Shown: positions 1-11,162 of the stretch, one piece after another | Layout: every line of letters starts with the position of its first letter | Numbering within the stretch: the first letter of the stretch is position 1 | Origin: Galeopsis tetrahit | Lineage: Eukaryota > Streptophyta > Magnoliopsida > Lamiales > Lamiaceae | Reading direction: 5' to 3' | Assembly: GCA_963675135.1 (NCBI GenBank) | Contig: OY776121.1 | Coordinates: forward strand, 58,983,265 to 59,047,264 | DNA length: 64,000 bases | The notes under the pieces: generated by a model | The model's input: the letters and a program-made list of their open reading frames with translations, nothing else | Databases searched by the model: none | Told to the model about the DNA's origin: nothing | Program-made: the position numbers and the translations under genes

Positions 1-1
1 T

Positions 2-1476
2 GATTTGCAGAAGAAAAGGGCAGAAGAACAAAGACTTGCCATGGTGAAAGCAGCCTCTGAAAAGTTTTCCCAAGAAGTGCTGGCCAACATTGCTGAAAGT
101 GCAGTGGCCAACCTCACTGAGCTTCTTAAGGCCCAACTTGATGCATTTGTAAAAGCAACCATGGAAGAGGTTGTCCAACAAAAGATGAAGCCTGTTCTAG
201 CTTTTCTTAGCTTGAGCAATGATAAGATGCAGAATATACATGATGAGAATGTATATTTGTTGGAAGAGATGAAATCTCTAAACCTAGCCCAATCCCTGAT
301 GGCTACAACAATGAGTGAAATCAAACCCCAGTGTTTTGATGCTGCCAAAAATGGGGAAAGGGAAAGAGCAAGAGCAAAAGGTGCCTTGGTCATTGGAAGC
401 CCAGGAAAGGGAAAGGACAAAGCTGCTGAAGGAAAAGGAAAAGAACCAGCTGTGCTGAATTTAGAAGAATTGGATGAAGAAGAGCAATTAGCAATTGCCC
501 TGAAGAACTCAATGGCCTCAGCACAAGAGGAAAGAGTTAGGCTACAGCAAAGACCAGGAGGAGAGGTATCTAGTTTGGACAAGGATGCTGAAGGTGTCCA
601 AACTAGAGGAAAAATCAAGAAGGCCAAAGGAAACAAAAGAAAAGCAGAAACATTCACTGATTTTCCCAACAGCCTTGATCTACCTCCTGAGTTCAGAATT
701 GATGATGATGAGCCTATCTCCAAAAAGACAAAGAGTGATAAAAAGGACAAATCTGTTGAAATGTCCAAGTTTGCTGAAGAAGACAAGTCTTCTGAAATGG
801 TCAACATTGTTGAAGGTGCCAAAGTTACTGAAGATGTGGAAGCACTATATGAAGAAGGCTTTGGACCCGGGCCAAAGAAGACAAAGGTTGTGGTACTCAA
901 TGATCCATCAAAGTTGTTTCATGAAAGGTATGGCAAAGACCCTGAAACACAACAGAAACTGGCCATGATGAGGGCCCAAGAGAAAATGGATTTGATGGAA
1001 GAGGCCAACAGAGCAAGAGATAAGAGAAGAGCTGACTTCCAAAAGCCAAGAAGAAGGAGAGCAACTTACAGCAAGATGAAGCCTCGGCTACTAGTCCCAA
1101 TGGACACCAAATATCCACACTTGGATAAATGGGTGCCAATTCAGCTGAATGATATATGGGAAGAGGCTAAAAGGGAGATGCCAACTCTTCCTTTGCTGAG
1201 TTCATGATAGAATACTACAGAGAATTGTATCAACAATTGCTTGCAGCTGCTGATATTGCAAGAATTGAACTCAATGCCCCCAAGCCTATCATTTACATGC
1301 CTCCAAAGCTTGAAGGATGGATTGACCAATCAAGGATCCTGAGGGAGTTTCTAGAGATTCTCAAACTGAACAAAATGACCCTTGGACCCAAAGGAACCAA
1401 CCAGGAAGCCATGGAACTCAAGAAGAGAGTGTGGGCACAATATGGGATGGTGCGACCTAAAGAAGATGATCTCTGA
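2..1476 (+). pseudogene. extra (env-position) ORF of a SIRE-like Copia element, C-terminal part, frameshifted
   Basis: The frame is open from the left edge to a stop at about 1207 and then continues in another frame from about 1190 to 1476. This looks like one protein broken by a single-base indel near 1190-1204. The visible product is hydrophilic. It has a predicted coiled-coil start (repeated Glu/Lys/Gln heptads, residues about 1-110), a Lys/Glu-rich middle with several basic clusters, the acidic stretch LEELDEEEQLAIALKNSM, and a better-folded C-terminal segment after the frameshift. It sits immediately upstream of the polypurine tract and 3' LTR, where SIRE elements carry their third ORF. 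No transmembrane segment or signal peptide is visible in this part, so calling it an envelope protein would be unsupported. The N-terminus lies outside the window. Confidence 0.55.
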
Positions 1477-1934
1477 AATGGCTAAGTTTTCCTGACTCTT
1501 ATATGCTGAAATGGATGAAAACTTAAGTTGGTTGCTAATTTGTTGTTTTGGTCAACTATGCTGAAGATACTCAAGCTGCTGATATGTTTGCTCTGATACC
1601 TAAATGTTTAATGACTTATGAGTATATCATTAAGTTCTGCTTTTGTAGTAAATTTGTGATTATATGTAATGTTTCTCATGCTCTGATATGTTTTTGTTCA
1701 AACTATCAACATGCTGTAATGATGATTCTCATTTGAATGATAGTTGAACACATTTTGAATCAAGAAACACAAGTCTCTCTATGCCTATTCTTGAAACCTA
1801 TTTGCAACATGAATGGTGAGTACACTAACACATTCTCTTTCAGGGAAATTGACCTCAGTCATGTCTTCTGAAGATAAATGTAATAAGTGTAGTAAAGTCA
1901 CTTTTGCATAAAATGTATAGGTTTTGGCATCTTC

Positions 1935-1948
1935 AAAAAGGGGGAAAT
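1935..1948 (+). promoter_or_regulatory. polypurine tract of the SIRE-like element
   Basis: The purine run aaaaagggggaaat lies directly before the LTR start TGTTGGG. Copia elements prime plus-strand DNA synthesis at such a tract. Position and composition both fit. Confidence 0.75.
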
Positions 1949-3746
1949 TGTTGGGAATAAAATGACATATGTTTTGATTAAATACCAAAACCCCCCTGAG
2001 ACATGCCTAGTCAAAATTGATTGTGCTCTAAAGCTGTTAGAACACATAGTATAAGGCTAGATGAGAAGCTGAAATGTTTAGGCAGCTCTTAGATGACTAG
2101 ATGCACAATGTGAGGGGGAACATATGCTTTGAAGATTATCAAGATCAAGTCCCCTCAAGGCTCAAAGTCTGGAACAATCTCTAAGTCTATTGAAGACCAA
2201 ATGCTCTGATTAGGAGAGTTGACCAGAAAAGTTGTCTCTGCTCAATTAAAGCAAGAACAGAGGTTCTAAAGCTCAATAGGCCAAGTTTATTCAAATGCTC
2301 TGATCAGGAGAGTTGTCCAGAGAGGTTGTCTCTGTGCAATTAAAGCAAGAACAAAGGTTCTGAAGCTCAAAGGCCATATATGCTGATCAGGAGAGTTGTC
2401 CAGAAAAGTTGTCTCAGCACAATTGAACCAGAACAAGTGTTCTGAAGCATGAAAACCAACCATGCTGAAGACAACTACACCCTAAAGCCTTCAAATAATG
2501 ATGCTAAGATCAATTCCAAGTGAGGCAAAGGGAAAGAGCCAAGTCATCTGAAGAAGAGCAAGCCAACTATGCTGATATGCAAAGTCTACTGATAGTGATA
2601 AGCAGAGTTGTCCATTTGATAAGGAATGTTGTCCTATCATTGGATCAAACCTCAGAAGCCATGTCCAAGTCCCAACAAGTGAATCTTGAAGTCAGACATT
2701 GGGAAGAGTGCTGCAGAATGAAGACAAAGTCTTACAAGCCGTTTATTACCCAAATGAGGACATGTCACTATCAAGAAACTGTCTTCCAGTTTGAAGAACT
2801 CAAGGAAGACATTTATAGCAATTTGAGATTGCCTCTCCAACGAGCAAATCCTCAAATTTGTCTATAAATACAGAAGTGTAAAGACCATTTGAAGCACCAA
2901 CTACCAAGCCAACTATCCTACAAGTCAAAGTGCTTTCAAAGCTTTCAAAGAGACTATCTTAGTCTTCAAACACTTCTTCTAAGTTGTACATCATTGCATA
3001 TCCATACAAAGCTTAGAGAGATATCCTATCCTTATACACTGGCCTTCATTGTAAAGGATATCTCATTAGTTGGAACCTTACTTCAACCCTTACCCCTTTC
3101 AAGAGAGAAAGTGAGAAGGTTGTAGTAGTAGAAGTGGTAGGAGCTGACTGTTGAGAGAAGAACAATTCAGTTCTGAGTTGATAAAGGGTACTAGGACTCT
3201 AGACATCCTAGGGATCAATTCACCAAGGAGTGGTGTTATTGATCAAGTTCACCTTGGCACTATAAAACAAGTTAATTCCAAGAGTGAAGGAATTATCCTG
3301 TTAAATCAGGGAAAGTGGATGTAGGAGCTTGAGTCACTGAACCACTATAACTCCTGTGTTGATTTACTTTCAAGCACTTTCATACATTCAACACTGCACA
3401 CAAAACTGATCTTCAAAAGAACCTATATTCAAAGACTGTGCAAAACTGTATTGGACAACTTCCCTGAAAACTGGACTATATTGCTTAAGTGATTTCAGAA
3501 CTTAAAGGAGTTGAAACTAAAGGGCCAACCACTATTCCGCACTTATAACCAACCTAGATAGTCCTTCAACTAAGTACTCTGTAGTACTTAGTAGCCTGGT
3601 TATCTTAGAAAATGTTATACATCTTTAGCAGAGTTGTCCAAGACAAACTTGCTGAACTCTGGTTTGATCAAAGTTGAAAACAATTTGCATACAAGTGTAT
3701 TCCCCCCCCCCCATACACTTGTTATATACTCCTTTCAGGACCAACA
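1949..3746 (+). repeat. 3' LTR of the SIRE-like Copia element
   Basis: The segment begins TGTTGG right after the polypurine tract and ends CCAACA, a 6-bp terminal inverted repeat of TG...CA form. Length is about 1.8 kb, within the range for SIRE/Maximus LTRs. Near its 3' end is a run of about 10 C followed by an inverted copy of the preceding acaagtgta, a hairpin common near the 3' end of such LTRs. Inside are three diverged repeats around 2215-2420 of the theme gagagttgtccaga. The flanking agtac at 3747 could be a target duplication, but the partner is outside the window. Confidence 0.7.
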
Positions 3747-3957
3747 AGTACGATTTATAAGTACTATGTTATATTTGTCAGGTTATTGTACTGAGCTATT
3801 TGAAAGTTGTATAGAAGCTCATTAGTATAACATTGAGTACAAAACATAAGAAAAAGATAAGTATGATTGAAAGACAAGTACGATTTAAAAGTACTATGTT
3901 ATATTTGTTAGGTTATTATACTGAGCTATTTGAAAGTTGTATAGAAGCTCATTATTG
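3747..3957 (+). repeat. direct repeat of about 90 bp at a retrotransposon junction
   Basis: The segments 3747-3823 and 3874-3955 are near-identical: both carry agtacgattt, then agtactatgttatatttgt, then gaaagttgtatagaagctca. They are about 130 bp apart. The left copy starts exactly where the upstream LTR ends. It looks like the upstream element inserted into, or recombined with, the start of the next element's LTR. Confidence 0.6.
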
Positions 3958-4986
3958 TTTTGATTTGTAATCGCATATCTCATTGTATAGATCTTAAGGT
4001 GACTAAGCTAAAATTATAAAACTTAAAGTAATGTAATAGTCTTGTTAAGGTTAGATGATAGGACTAGTATAGATTAGTTCACTATCGAAGTCTACTACTA
4101 AAGATCGCGCAAGACAAGACAAGTGTTGAAGAACGCTGGAATATTCTAAGTGTCGAAGCCAGACAAGACAAGTTCGCAATTGCTTAAAGTTGGAAACGCG
4201 TATGAGGATAAGTATTGAAGAGTTAGTTATGGAATAACTAATTAACTGAAGAAACGCGTGGAAGGATAAGAAGAAGCGGTTAGAAGTTGGTTATCAAGAT
4301 AAGTTGGTTACATAACAGAATGTTCTTGAAGATTGAAGCTTATAAATACCCCATGGTATTCAACGATTCAAAACTACTGAAAAACTACTGATACACTACT
4401 GAAGCACTGAAATTTACTAGAGATATTCAAAGCAAACAAACTCTCAGAGTTCAAGTTCAGGAAGTTCAAGCCAGAAGACAAGTGAAGAAATCGAAGAAGG
4501 ATACTACTGAGCTAAAGAGAAGTTTTACTTTTATAGTTTTGTTCAAGTTGCTAGTTACTTGTAAAATAGCTAGTTAGATCGAAGATACACTTGGAAGTGT
4601 AGTCGAGAAGATCAAAGTCTTATTTCTTGGGACTCTAAGCCACAAGAACACACTACTCGATTGGAAGAGTAATAAGAATTTCACGAATGGTGTTGTGAGA
4701 GTGGATGTAGACAAGTTGTCGAACCACTATAAATCGTTGTGTGTTGTTTACTTTACTGTTCTATTTGTGTTTGATTGATTAATTGCTTAATTGATTATTT
4801 GACATCTAGAATAGACAAGATCAGTGTTCGTCGAATTTAGTTGAGTATAAACTGTTGGGCTCATTGTTAAATTTGATATTCCGCATTGTATATTCTGATA
4901 TATTGAAAGATTTTGAAAAGTCTATTCACCCCCCTATAGACATTTTCCTAGCTTACTCAATATTATTAACTCAACTAGGGACCTAC
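3868..4986 (+). repeat. 5' LTR (approximate left edge) of the second Copia element
   Basis: The right edge is set by the primer-binding site at 4990. The LTR ends in cctaca, preceded by a C-run with the palindromic context typical of Copia LTR ends (4928-4945). The left edge is uncertain because the region is duplicated and I found no clean TG terminus. Confidence 0.5.
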
Positions 4987-4989
4987 AAG

Positions 4990-5001
4990 TGGTATCAGAG
5001 C
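4990..5001 (+). promoter_or_regulatory. primer-binding site, initiator tRNA-Met type
   Basis: TGGTATCAGAGC is the standard plant Copia minus-strand primer site, complementary to the 3' end of initiator tRNA-Met. It lies 3 bp after the LTR end and about 150 bp upstream of the gag start. Confidence 0.9.
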
Positions 5002-5149
5002 AGTAGTTTTCGAACTGCTGTTTCTTGATAACATCTTGAAGACTTAGGGTGAAGTCTTGGTTCTTGATCGTTCTGATTCTTTTCACACTTCTTGAAATAC
5101 TTGTATCTTGATTTTCTTGCTATATTTCTATCTGACAAACTACAAAACC

Positions 5150-7711
5150 ATGTCTATGGAGATAAGTGCTAACAAACTTCCCAAGTTCTCTGTTCAGGAC
5201 TACGACTACTGGAAGTTTGAGGATGGAAGCCATCTTCAGCTCAACACATGACCTGATGGTCTCCGTGATTAAAGAAGGACCAGTCGTCACGATGGTTCAA
5301 AACACTGCTGCCCTGGACCCATCTAAAGTCGTTGGCGTGCTCGTCCCTAAACCAAGGTCTGAACTCACTTCTGAAGAAATGAGGCAGAACAATTTGGACA
5401 GTTTGGCCAAGAACTATATTTTACACACCCTTCCCAACGAGTATCTTGGGAAAGTGTTAAAATGTAAGACAGCCAAAGAAATGTGGGATCGTCTTGCTAT
5501 CATTTGTGAAGGGACTACCCTGATCAAAGAAAGTAAGCTTTCCACAGCTGTTCAAAGGTTCGAATCATTTAAGATGAAGGCTGGTGAAAATATAGACCAG
5601 TTAGATACTCGTTTCACACGTGTTATGAATGACTTGGAAGTGCTTGGTAAATCTTATACTAATCGTGAAATTAACTTGAGAATTCTTAAGAGTCTTGATG
5701 CTAGATGGAAGATGGTCAAGATGATCATCAAGAATACTCAGGACATCGATGAATGGTCTGCTGAAACGATGTTCCAAACTCTTAAGGCACATGAGTTCGA
5801 TCTAGATGAGGATGAACCTATAGCCAGTAGTGATAGGGAGAATGTTGTGTCGAAAAATGTTGCTTTTAAGTCTACTTCGTCTAAGAGCTCTAGAGTAGAC
5901 AGGTCTAAGTCTAAGAATAAGTCTGCTAGCATAAAAGACGAGTTAGATAAATCTGATCTCAGTCTGAAAGATCAGATGAACCTTATGGTTAGGAAGTTCG
6001 ACAGGCTGAACAAGCGTTATGGTAGATATAAGAAGTTCTACAAAGACTATAGAGGTGCTGGTAATAAGAACTCATCTGAGATTAGACAAGACTGAAACTC
6101 GTCCGAAAGGAGAGACGAAGTCTCGAAAAGTAACAGACAAAATAGAGAGTCTGATGATAGGAAGATTAAGCGTTCTGATATACGAGATAAGAGAAGGGAC
6201 AAATCTCCTAATAAAAAGTCTACTTTCGATCCTTTGTGCTATAACTGTGAGAAACCAGGTCACTACATCTACGAATGTCCAGACTTGAGTACTGATGATC
6301 GTGAAGAACGAAAAGCAAGAAGGGAACGAAGATACAACAGGGGTAAGAAGGCAATGATGGCTAATGAGGACTCTGAAACGGAATCAAACGAGTTACCATC
6401 GTCCTCTTCCAGTTACCCGTCTGATCGAGATGAAGTAGAAGCATTCATAGTAGATGATAGTCTATGCTGCATGGCCAAAATCGAGCAAGAGGTGTCATCT
6501 GCAACTTCATTTCAATCATGTGATGAATCAGAATCTGATGAAAGTGATACTGCCGATAGTGGAGTAGGGAGTAGTCTTCATCACTCTACTGGTGTGACTG
6601 AAGAAGACCTCCTACTTGCTAATAAGGCATTCATTGAAGTCAGTGACGAGAACATCATCTTAAAACAAGAAATCATTAATCTTAAGGAAGCCCAGTCTAA
6701 AGTAGATCCTAATATAACAGTCCTAAACGAACGCTTGACAAAAGAGTTGAGACAACTCAAAGACAAGTGTGCGTCAACAGACAAGTTATATCAAGACCTA
6801 CTTAAGACACATGCTACTGAGACAAATTAGTTCAATATTTTAAAGAGCAAGTGCAAAAAGCTTGAAGAACGCAATAAGTTCTTAGAGACTGAGGTCGTAA
6901 ATCTGGACCTTAAACTTGCTGACATGATTAAATCATCTATGACTAATAAAAAATTGTCAGATAGGTATAGGGCTCCAAATGACAAGACAGGGTTGGGTGC
7001 AGATACACCTAACTCGCCTACTCAAGTCATTGAGAACCCCATTGATGTTAGTTTAAGTTCTTTGACACATGATAAAGGCAAAAGACCAATGGAATACGAT
7101 ATTAGAACTACATCCGAAGGTGTCGTATACAAGCAGACTGGTGTTAACACTCCGATTACCAAAGGTGGTAAAAGGAAGGTTGACAACAGACCCGTTCCGT
7201 TTAGATCAACTCGAAAGAGGACCACTAATCGTGGATGACCAAACCAGGTCAGATACGAGGATTGGTATCCTGAATTGAAGAGACGAGTTCTAGAAAAGTA
7301 CAGACTAGATGGAAAGAGCCTAGACCTCCTTTCTTAAGGCAGTCTCAGCTCTACTCGTCTAGGCCTAGGAATGTGGCTCCCAAATATCGTACTCAACCAG
7401 TCTTGTATCCTCCGCCTGAATCCTATGATATCAAAGGAGAGGAAAGACCTAAACATGTCTATAAACCGTATGGCCCCAATGCATACAAGCCCTACTCTGA
7501 CTATCAAAGGCCCATGCCTACTCAAGTAGAGGTTAAGTCAAAAGGCTACCTCAGACGAGTAGACCCAAGGACTGATGATAGGCCAGACAAGGACAACATG
7601 GTCTTATTCTGTAACAAGCATTGTAAAAAGCTTAAGAGATCAAACTTGTTCAGGACTCCAATGTATATTTGGATTCCATTGAACTCGACTAACCCCCCAG
7701 GGCCCCAATAG
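5150..7711 (+). pseudogene. Copia gag polyprotein, multiply frameshifted
   Basis: The likely start is the ATG at 5150. A one-base indel near 5216-5225 moves the reading frame, which then stays open to 6095. The first part carries the UBN2/Retrotran_gag_2 fold (about 5400-5800), with the typical AKEMWD and a Leu/Arg-rich helix region. A second shift near 6090 leads to a CCHC zinc knuckle at about 6237-6278 (CYNCEKPGHYIYEC), the nucleocapsid motif. There is then an acidic Ser-rich segment, a stop near 6830, and further broken pieces to 7711. At least four lesions make it non-functional. The sequence following it is the pol frame at 7746. Confidence 0.85.
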
Positions 7712-7745
7712 ACAAGAAGGGTACCTAAATTATTAAATATCATCA

Positions 7746-9370
7746 ATGCAGGGACGACTTGACTTGTACAAGAAGGGTGGCTCAATAGGAGAAACTTGGT
7801 ACATAGACAGTGGTTGTTCGCACCACATGACTGGTACTAAGGCTCTTCTATCAAGCTACTATGAGCAAGAAGGACCCAAGGTTATATTCGGTGATAGTTC
7901 CACGGCCATTACAAAAGGCTTTGGCTATATCCGAAATGGAGATGTAGAGATACAAGATGTATCCTACGTAGAAGGTTTGAAATACAATCTCTTATTTGTT
8001 TCTCAATTCTGTGATAGAGGTTATAAAGTGCAGTTCAAAAGTCGAAAGTCTGAAATCATAGACAAGAGGACTCATACCGTACTGCTCGTCGGCATAAGAC
8101 AAGGCAGTGTATATATTGTGAATTGGAATAGTTGTCCACGGGACACTTGCCTTCTTAGCAAAACACCAAAAGAGATCAGTTGGCTTTGGCATAGACGTCT
8201 TTGTCACATGAACTTTAAGGTGATTAATAAGATTGCAAGAGATTACCTTGTTGAAGGTATACCCAACGAAATCTATTTCAAGTCACATGTATGCGATGCC
8301 TGTCAGAAAGGTAAACAGGTAAAAGGTTCCTTTAAATCCATTCCAACTCTCTCAACAAGTAGAGTTCTTGAACTTCTACATATGGACCTATATGGCCCAA
8401 TTACTCCTCCAACCTTGAACGGTAGAAGGTACACACTTGTTGTGGTAGACGACTATTCTAAGTTCACTTGGGTAGTCTTCTTACACAAGAAGAGTGATAC
8501 ACAAACACTCCTACCTGATCTGTTGAAGAAGATTCAAGTTGAGAAGAATCAGTCCATTGTCAAGATCCGTAGTGACAAGGGTACTGAATTCATTAACTGT
8601 TATATCAAAGATTTTTGCTCTAAACGTGGTATCCAGCACCTTACTAGTGCAGCAAGGACACCACAACAAAACGGAGTAGCAGAGAGAAGGAACAGAACCC
8701 TTAAGGAGGCCTGCAGGACCATGCCGACTGAATACAATACTTCTCAAAAGTTTTGGACAGAGGCGATCAATACTGCATGCCACTCCCAGAATAGAAGTGC
8801 TATCAATAAGGCACTAGGTAAGACGCCCTACGAGGTATGGAAAGGTCGAAAACCAAGAATTTCATATTTCCACATATTTGGTTGTAAGTGTTTTATCCAT
8901 AACAATGGGAAAAGTAAGTTGAATGCATTCGATGCTAAAGCAGACGAGTGGATATTCTTAGGATACTCTTCGACTAGCAAAGCATTTAGAGTATTCAACT
9001 ACTCTACTCTATGTGTGGAAGAAACACCGCATGTGGTTTTCGATGAATTTCAACAGGACTCGCCTACCGACCATATTAGTAAGAAAGTAACCGATCTATC
9101 AATTGAAACCGATAAAGAATCAGAAGTATACGAATCTGTTCAAGCCTATAACCCATTCATGAAACCTCTCGAGTCTGATGACAATGAGAAGGTAAGTGCT
9201 CAAGGTAAACATACTAGACCAGTTGACATGCCTGAACTAGTCGACTCGTCTACCCCTATCAAATCTTCTGAAACAAATGATGTTGAAATGCATGATGTTG
9301 TAGTTAATTTAGATGATGATAGTATACATAAAGACAGAGCGACTCTGCTGACAAGGTCAGAAACGGAGGT
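7746..9370 (+). pseudogene. Copia pol: protease and integrase, truncated before reverse transcriptase
   Basis: One long open frame contains, in order: the aspartic protease motif WYIDSGCSHHMTG (about 7797), the gag-pre-integrase domain with a His/Cys zinc site (WLWHRRLCHMNF, then CDACQKGKQ, about 8180-8320), and the integrase core. The core shows MDLYGPI, the second acidic residue in DKGTEF and the NGVAERRNRT motif (about 8380-8710). The frame then enters the acidic linker that normally precedes reverse transcriptase. Homology breaks near 9350-9370, where a gag start of another element follows in a different frame. Reverse transcriptase, RNase H and 3' LTR are missing, so the element cannot move by itself. 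Confidence 0.88.
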
Positions 9371-9970
9371 AATCCTTTTGAAAGAACTCCTCCTTTCCAG
9401 AATCCCTTCGGGGATCAGATTTTTACCTTCTCTGCACCTGGGCCGAGGCCAATGGTCGTACAAGGAGAAAAACCTGAGAAGTTCTCAGGGACTGAATTCA
9501 AAAGATGGCAGAGTAAGATGATGTTCTATCTGACCATGCTTGGAATGGATAGGTTTCTGACTGGAGATAAACCTACACAGCCTGAGGCAAATGCTAGTCA
9601 GCAGGAAAGGATCTTTTATGATCAGTGGTTAAGTGGTGATTATCTGTGCAGAAACCACATAATTGGAGGATTGTCTGATGCCCTCTAAAGTGTCTACTGT
9701 GACATAAAATATGCCAAGGAGCTGTGGGAGTCCTTGGAGAAGAAGTACAGAACTGAGACTAGAAAAACATGGAAATCTGCTCATGATACTGAAAATATCA
9801 TTGGTGACTCTACTATTGGTGTGAAGACTAGATGACAACTCTTTGAGTCACAAGAACAACCTAGTCCATCTTTGTTTTGCTGGTGTTGTTTCCTCTCATC
9901 TATCGAGCCTAAGACCATTAATGAGGCATTGGCTGATAGTGAGAACAAAATGTCATACCAGTCGAGCACT
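9371..9970 (+). pseudogene. fragment of a third Copia element: gag N-terminus joined to a pol piece
   Basis: From about 9371 the frame reads a Pro/Phe-rich leader and then GEKPEKFSGTEFKRWQSKM, the conserved N-terminus of a Copia gag (DUF4219/UBN2 type), with the motif AKELWESLEKKY near 9713. A stop interrupts at about 9688. At about 9890-9950 another frame reads SSIEPKTINEALADSE, the stretch just upstream of the Copia reverse transcriptase domain. The gag end, protease and integrase of this copy are therefore deleted. It abuts the previous element without an intervening LTR. Confidence 0.7.
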
Positions 9971-9979
9971 ACTTGGGCG

Positions 9980-10100
9980 TATTCTGTTCTGCGGGAAAAG
10001 GGTTTCCCTTGACTCGACTTTTTGTTTCCAAATTATCAGACTATTCGATATTGCAGTATACCTTTGGTGCATATTTCCCTAACAATCGCAGAACAGAATA
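9980..10100. repeat. 121-bp segment bounded by a perfect 14-bp inverted repeat
   Basis: tattctgttctgcg at 9980-9993 is the exact reverse complement of cgcagaacagaata at 10087-10100. gggaaa and tttccc lie just inside. No target duplication is evident. It may be a small MITE remnant or an LTR hairpin. Confidence 0.5.
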
Positions 10101-10374
10101 GTTAATCTATTTTTCGGACTTAATTAATTAAAATTAATTTCCGGACTTAATTAATACACTGCAATGTCAAAATCGAATGATAACATGGATGTTGACCCCA
10201 CTGATACATAGGTCGTTCACGGTGCTGAAAACACTGCTGAGAATATTGACAACGATGCCAATAAGGAAAAGTCTCCTGCTCGATCAGTTTCACACAACTC
10301 TGGTGTGAAAAAAAGACTTCTACTCCGTACACAGTAGCACCACTGTATACGAAGCCTCAACGAACGTACTAGGT

Positions 10375-10657
10375 ACGAACTGAACACACACGGAAAATAT
10401 TCCGGCAACACACGGAACAATTTTCGGCAATGAGAACAGTGTATGGCTTTGGAGAGCACAACACTGGAGAGAAGAGAAGAGGGACGTGGAGAAAGTCTTG
10501 GAGACCAAGTCTGAGGATTCCATACGAACTGAACACACACGGAAAATATTCCGGCAACACACGAAACGATTTCCGGCAATGAGAACAGTGTATGGCTTTG
10601 GAGAGCACAACACTAGGGACGTGGAGAAAGTCTTGGAGACCAAGTCTGAGGATTCCA
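10375..10657 (+). repeat. tandem duplication, period 149 bp
   Basis: Two adjacent copies start with acgaactgaacacacacgg at 10375 and 10524. The second lacks a short ggagagaagagaag segment. Each copy contains two internal cggaaa/ttccgg motifs. No coding function is seen; minus-strand Cys-rich ORFs here arise only from the duplication. Confidence 0.75.
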
Positions 10658-10725
10658 GATAGTTCTGGAAGGTTCTTGAAGCATTACGACCAGACCCGTA
10701 ACCGAATGGGTCAATCCAATTCCTG

Positions 10726-11162
10726 TGTTGGGCTTTCGAAGTTTTAGGGTCTGCAAAAAGATAGGCGGGCCCCAAAGACTGCCAATTGTCGAAGCCGAGT
10801 CGGTCGACCGGGTGCGCGCGCGCGCATGTGGCCCTTTGGGGAGTGTACCCCTAATAAATAGTTGAACTTCATTCCTACTTCAATACCTTTAAAGCCTTTC
10901 AATGTTTTGTAGACTTTCTATGTGGGATATGTGACCCTTCACATTCCCACACCTCAAACTCAAGTTGAAACATTCAATTTCATTAATTAATTTCTCACTC
11001 ACCTTAACTCGGTTTTGAGATATTAAATATACCACGTTCATCTACTCCGCGAGTAGATCGACTATGTCACGTTTAATTATTTTATAATTAACGTTTAGTC
11101 CATCTAATTAATTAATTAGACAAGGGTATCAAAACCCAATTAATCCTACATTAATTCCAACA
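10726..11162 (+). repeat. Copia-type LTR (solo or orphan 3' LTR)
   Basis: The 437-bp segment starts TGTTGGG and ends TTCCAACA, giving TG...CA with a 6-bp terminal inverted repeat. It contains a (GC)n tract at 10814, a cctaataaata motif at 10849 and a dense AT tail. Neither a primer-binding site after it nor an exact 5-bp target duplication is visible, so it is an orphan LTR. It may belong to the gag/pol fragment upstream. Confidence 0.55.

Larger units (their letters stand above)
1..3746 (+). mobile_element. 3' half of a SIRE-like Ty1/Copia retrotransposon
   Basis: The order is an open reading frame running in from the left edge, a non-coding stretch, a polypurine tract and a long LTR that ends in TG...CA form. 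An additional ORF between pol and the 3' LTR, and a polypurine tract reading aaaaagggggaaatt, are typical of SIRE/Maximus Copia elements. The gag-pol part lies outside the window, so family assignment is inference. The base composition and purine-rich ORF match other members of that lineage. Confidence 0.75.

Noticed and set aside
10217..10775. Overlapping Cys-rich minus-strand ORFs with internal repeats
   Set aside because: Products of the 149-bp tandem duplication in non-coding retroelement sequence; no signal peptide or start supports a peptide gene.
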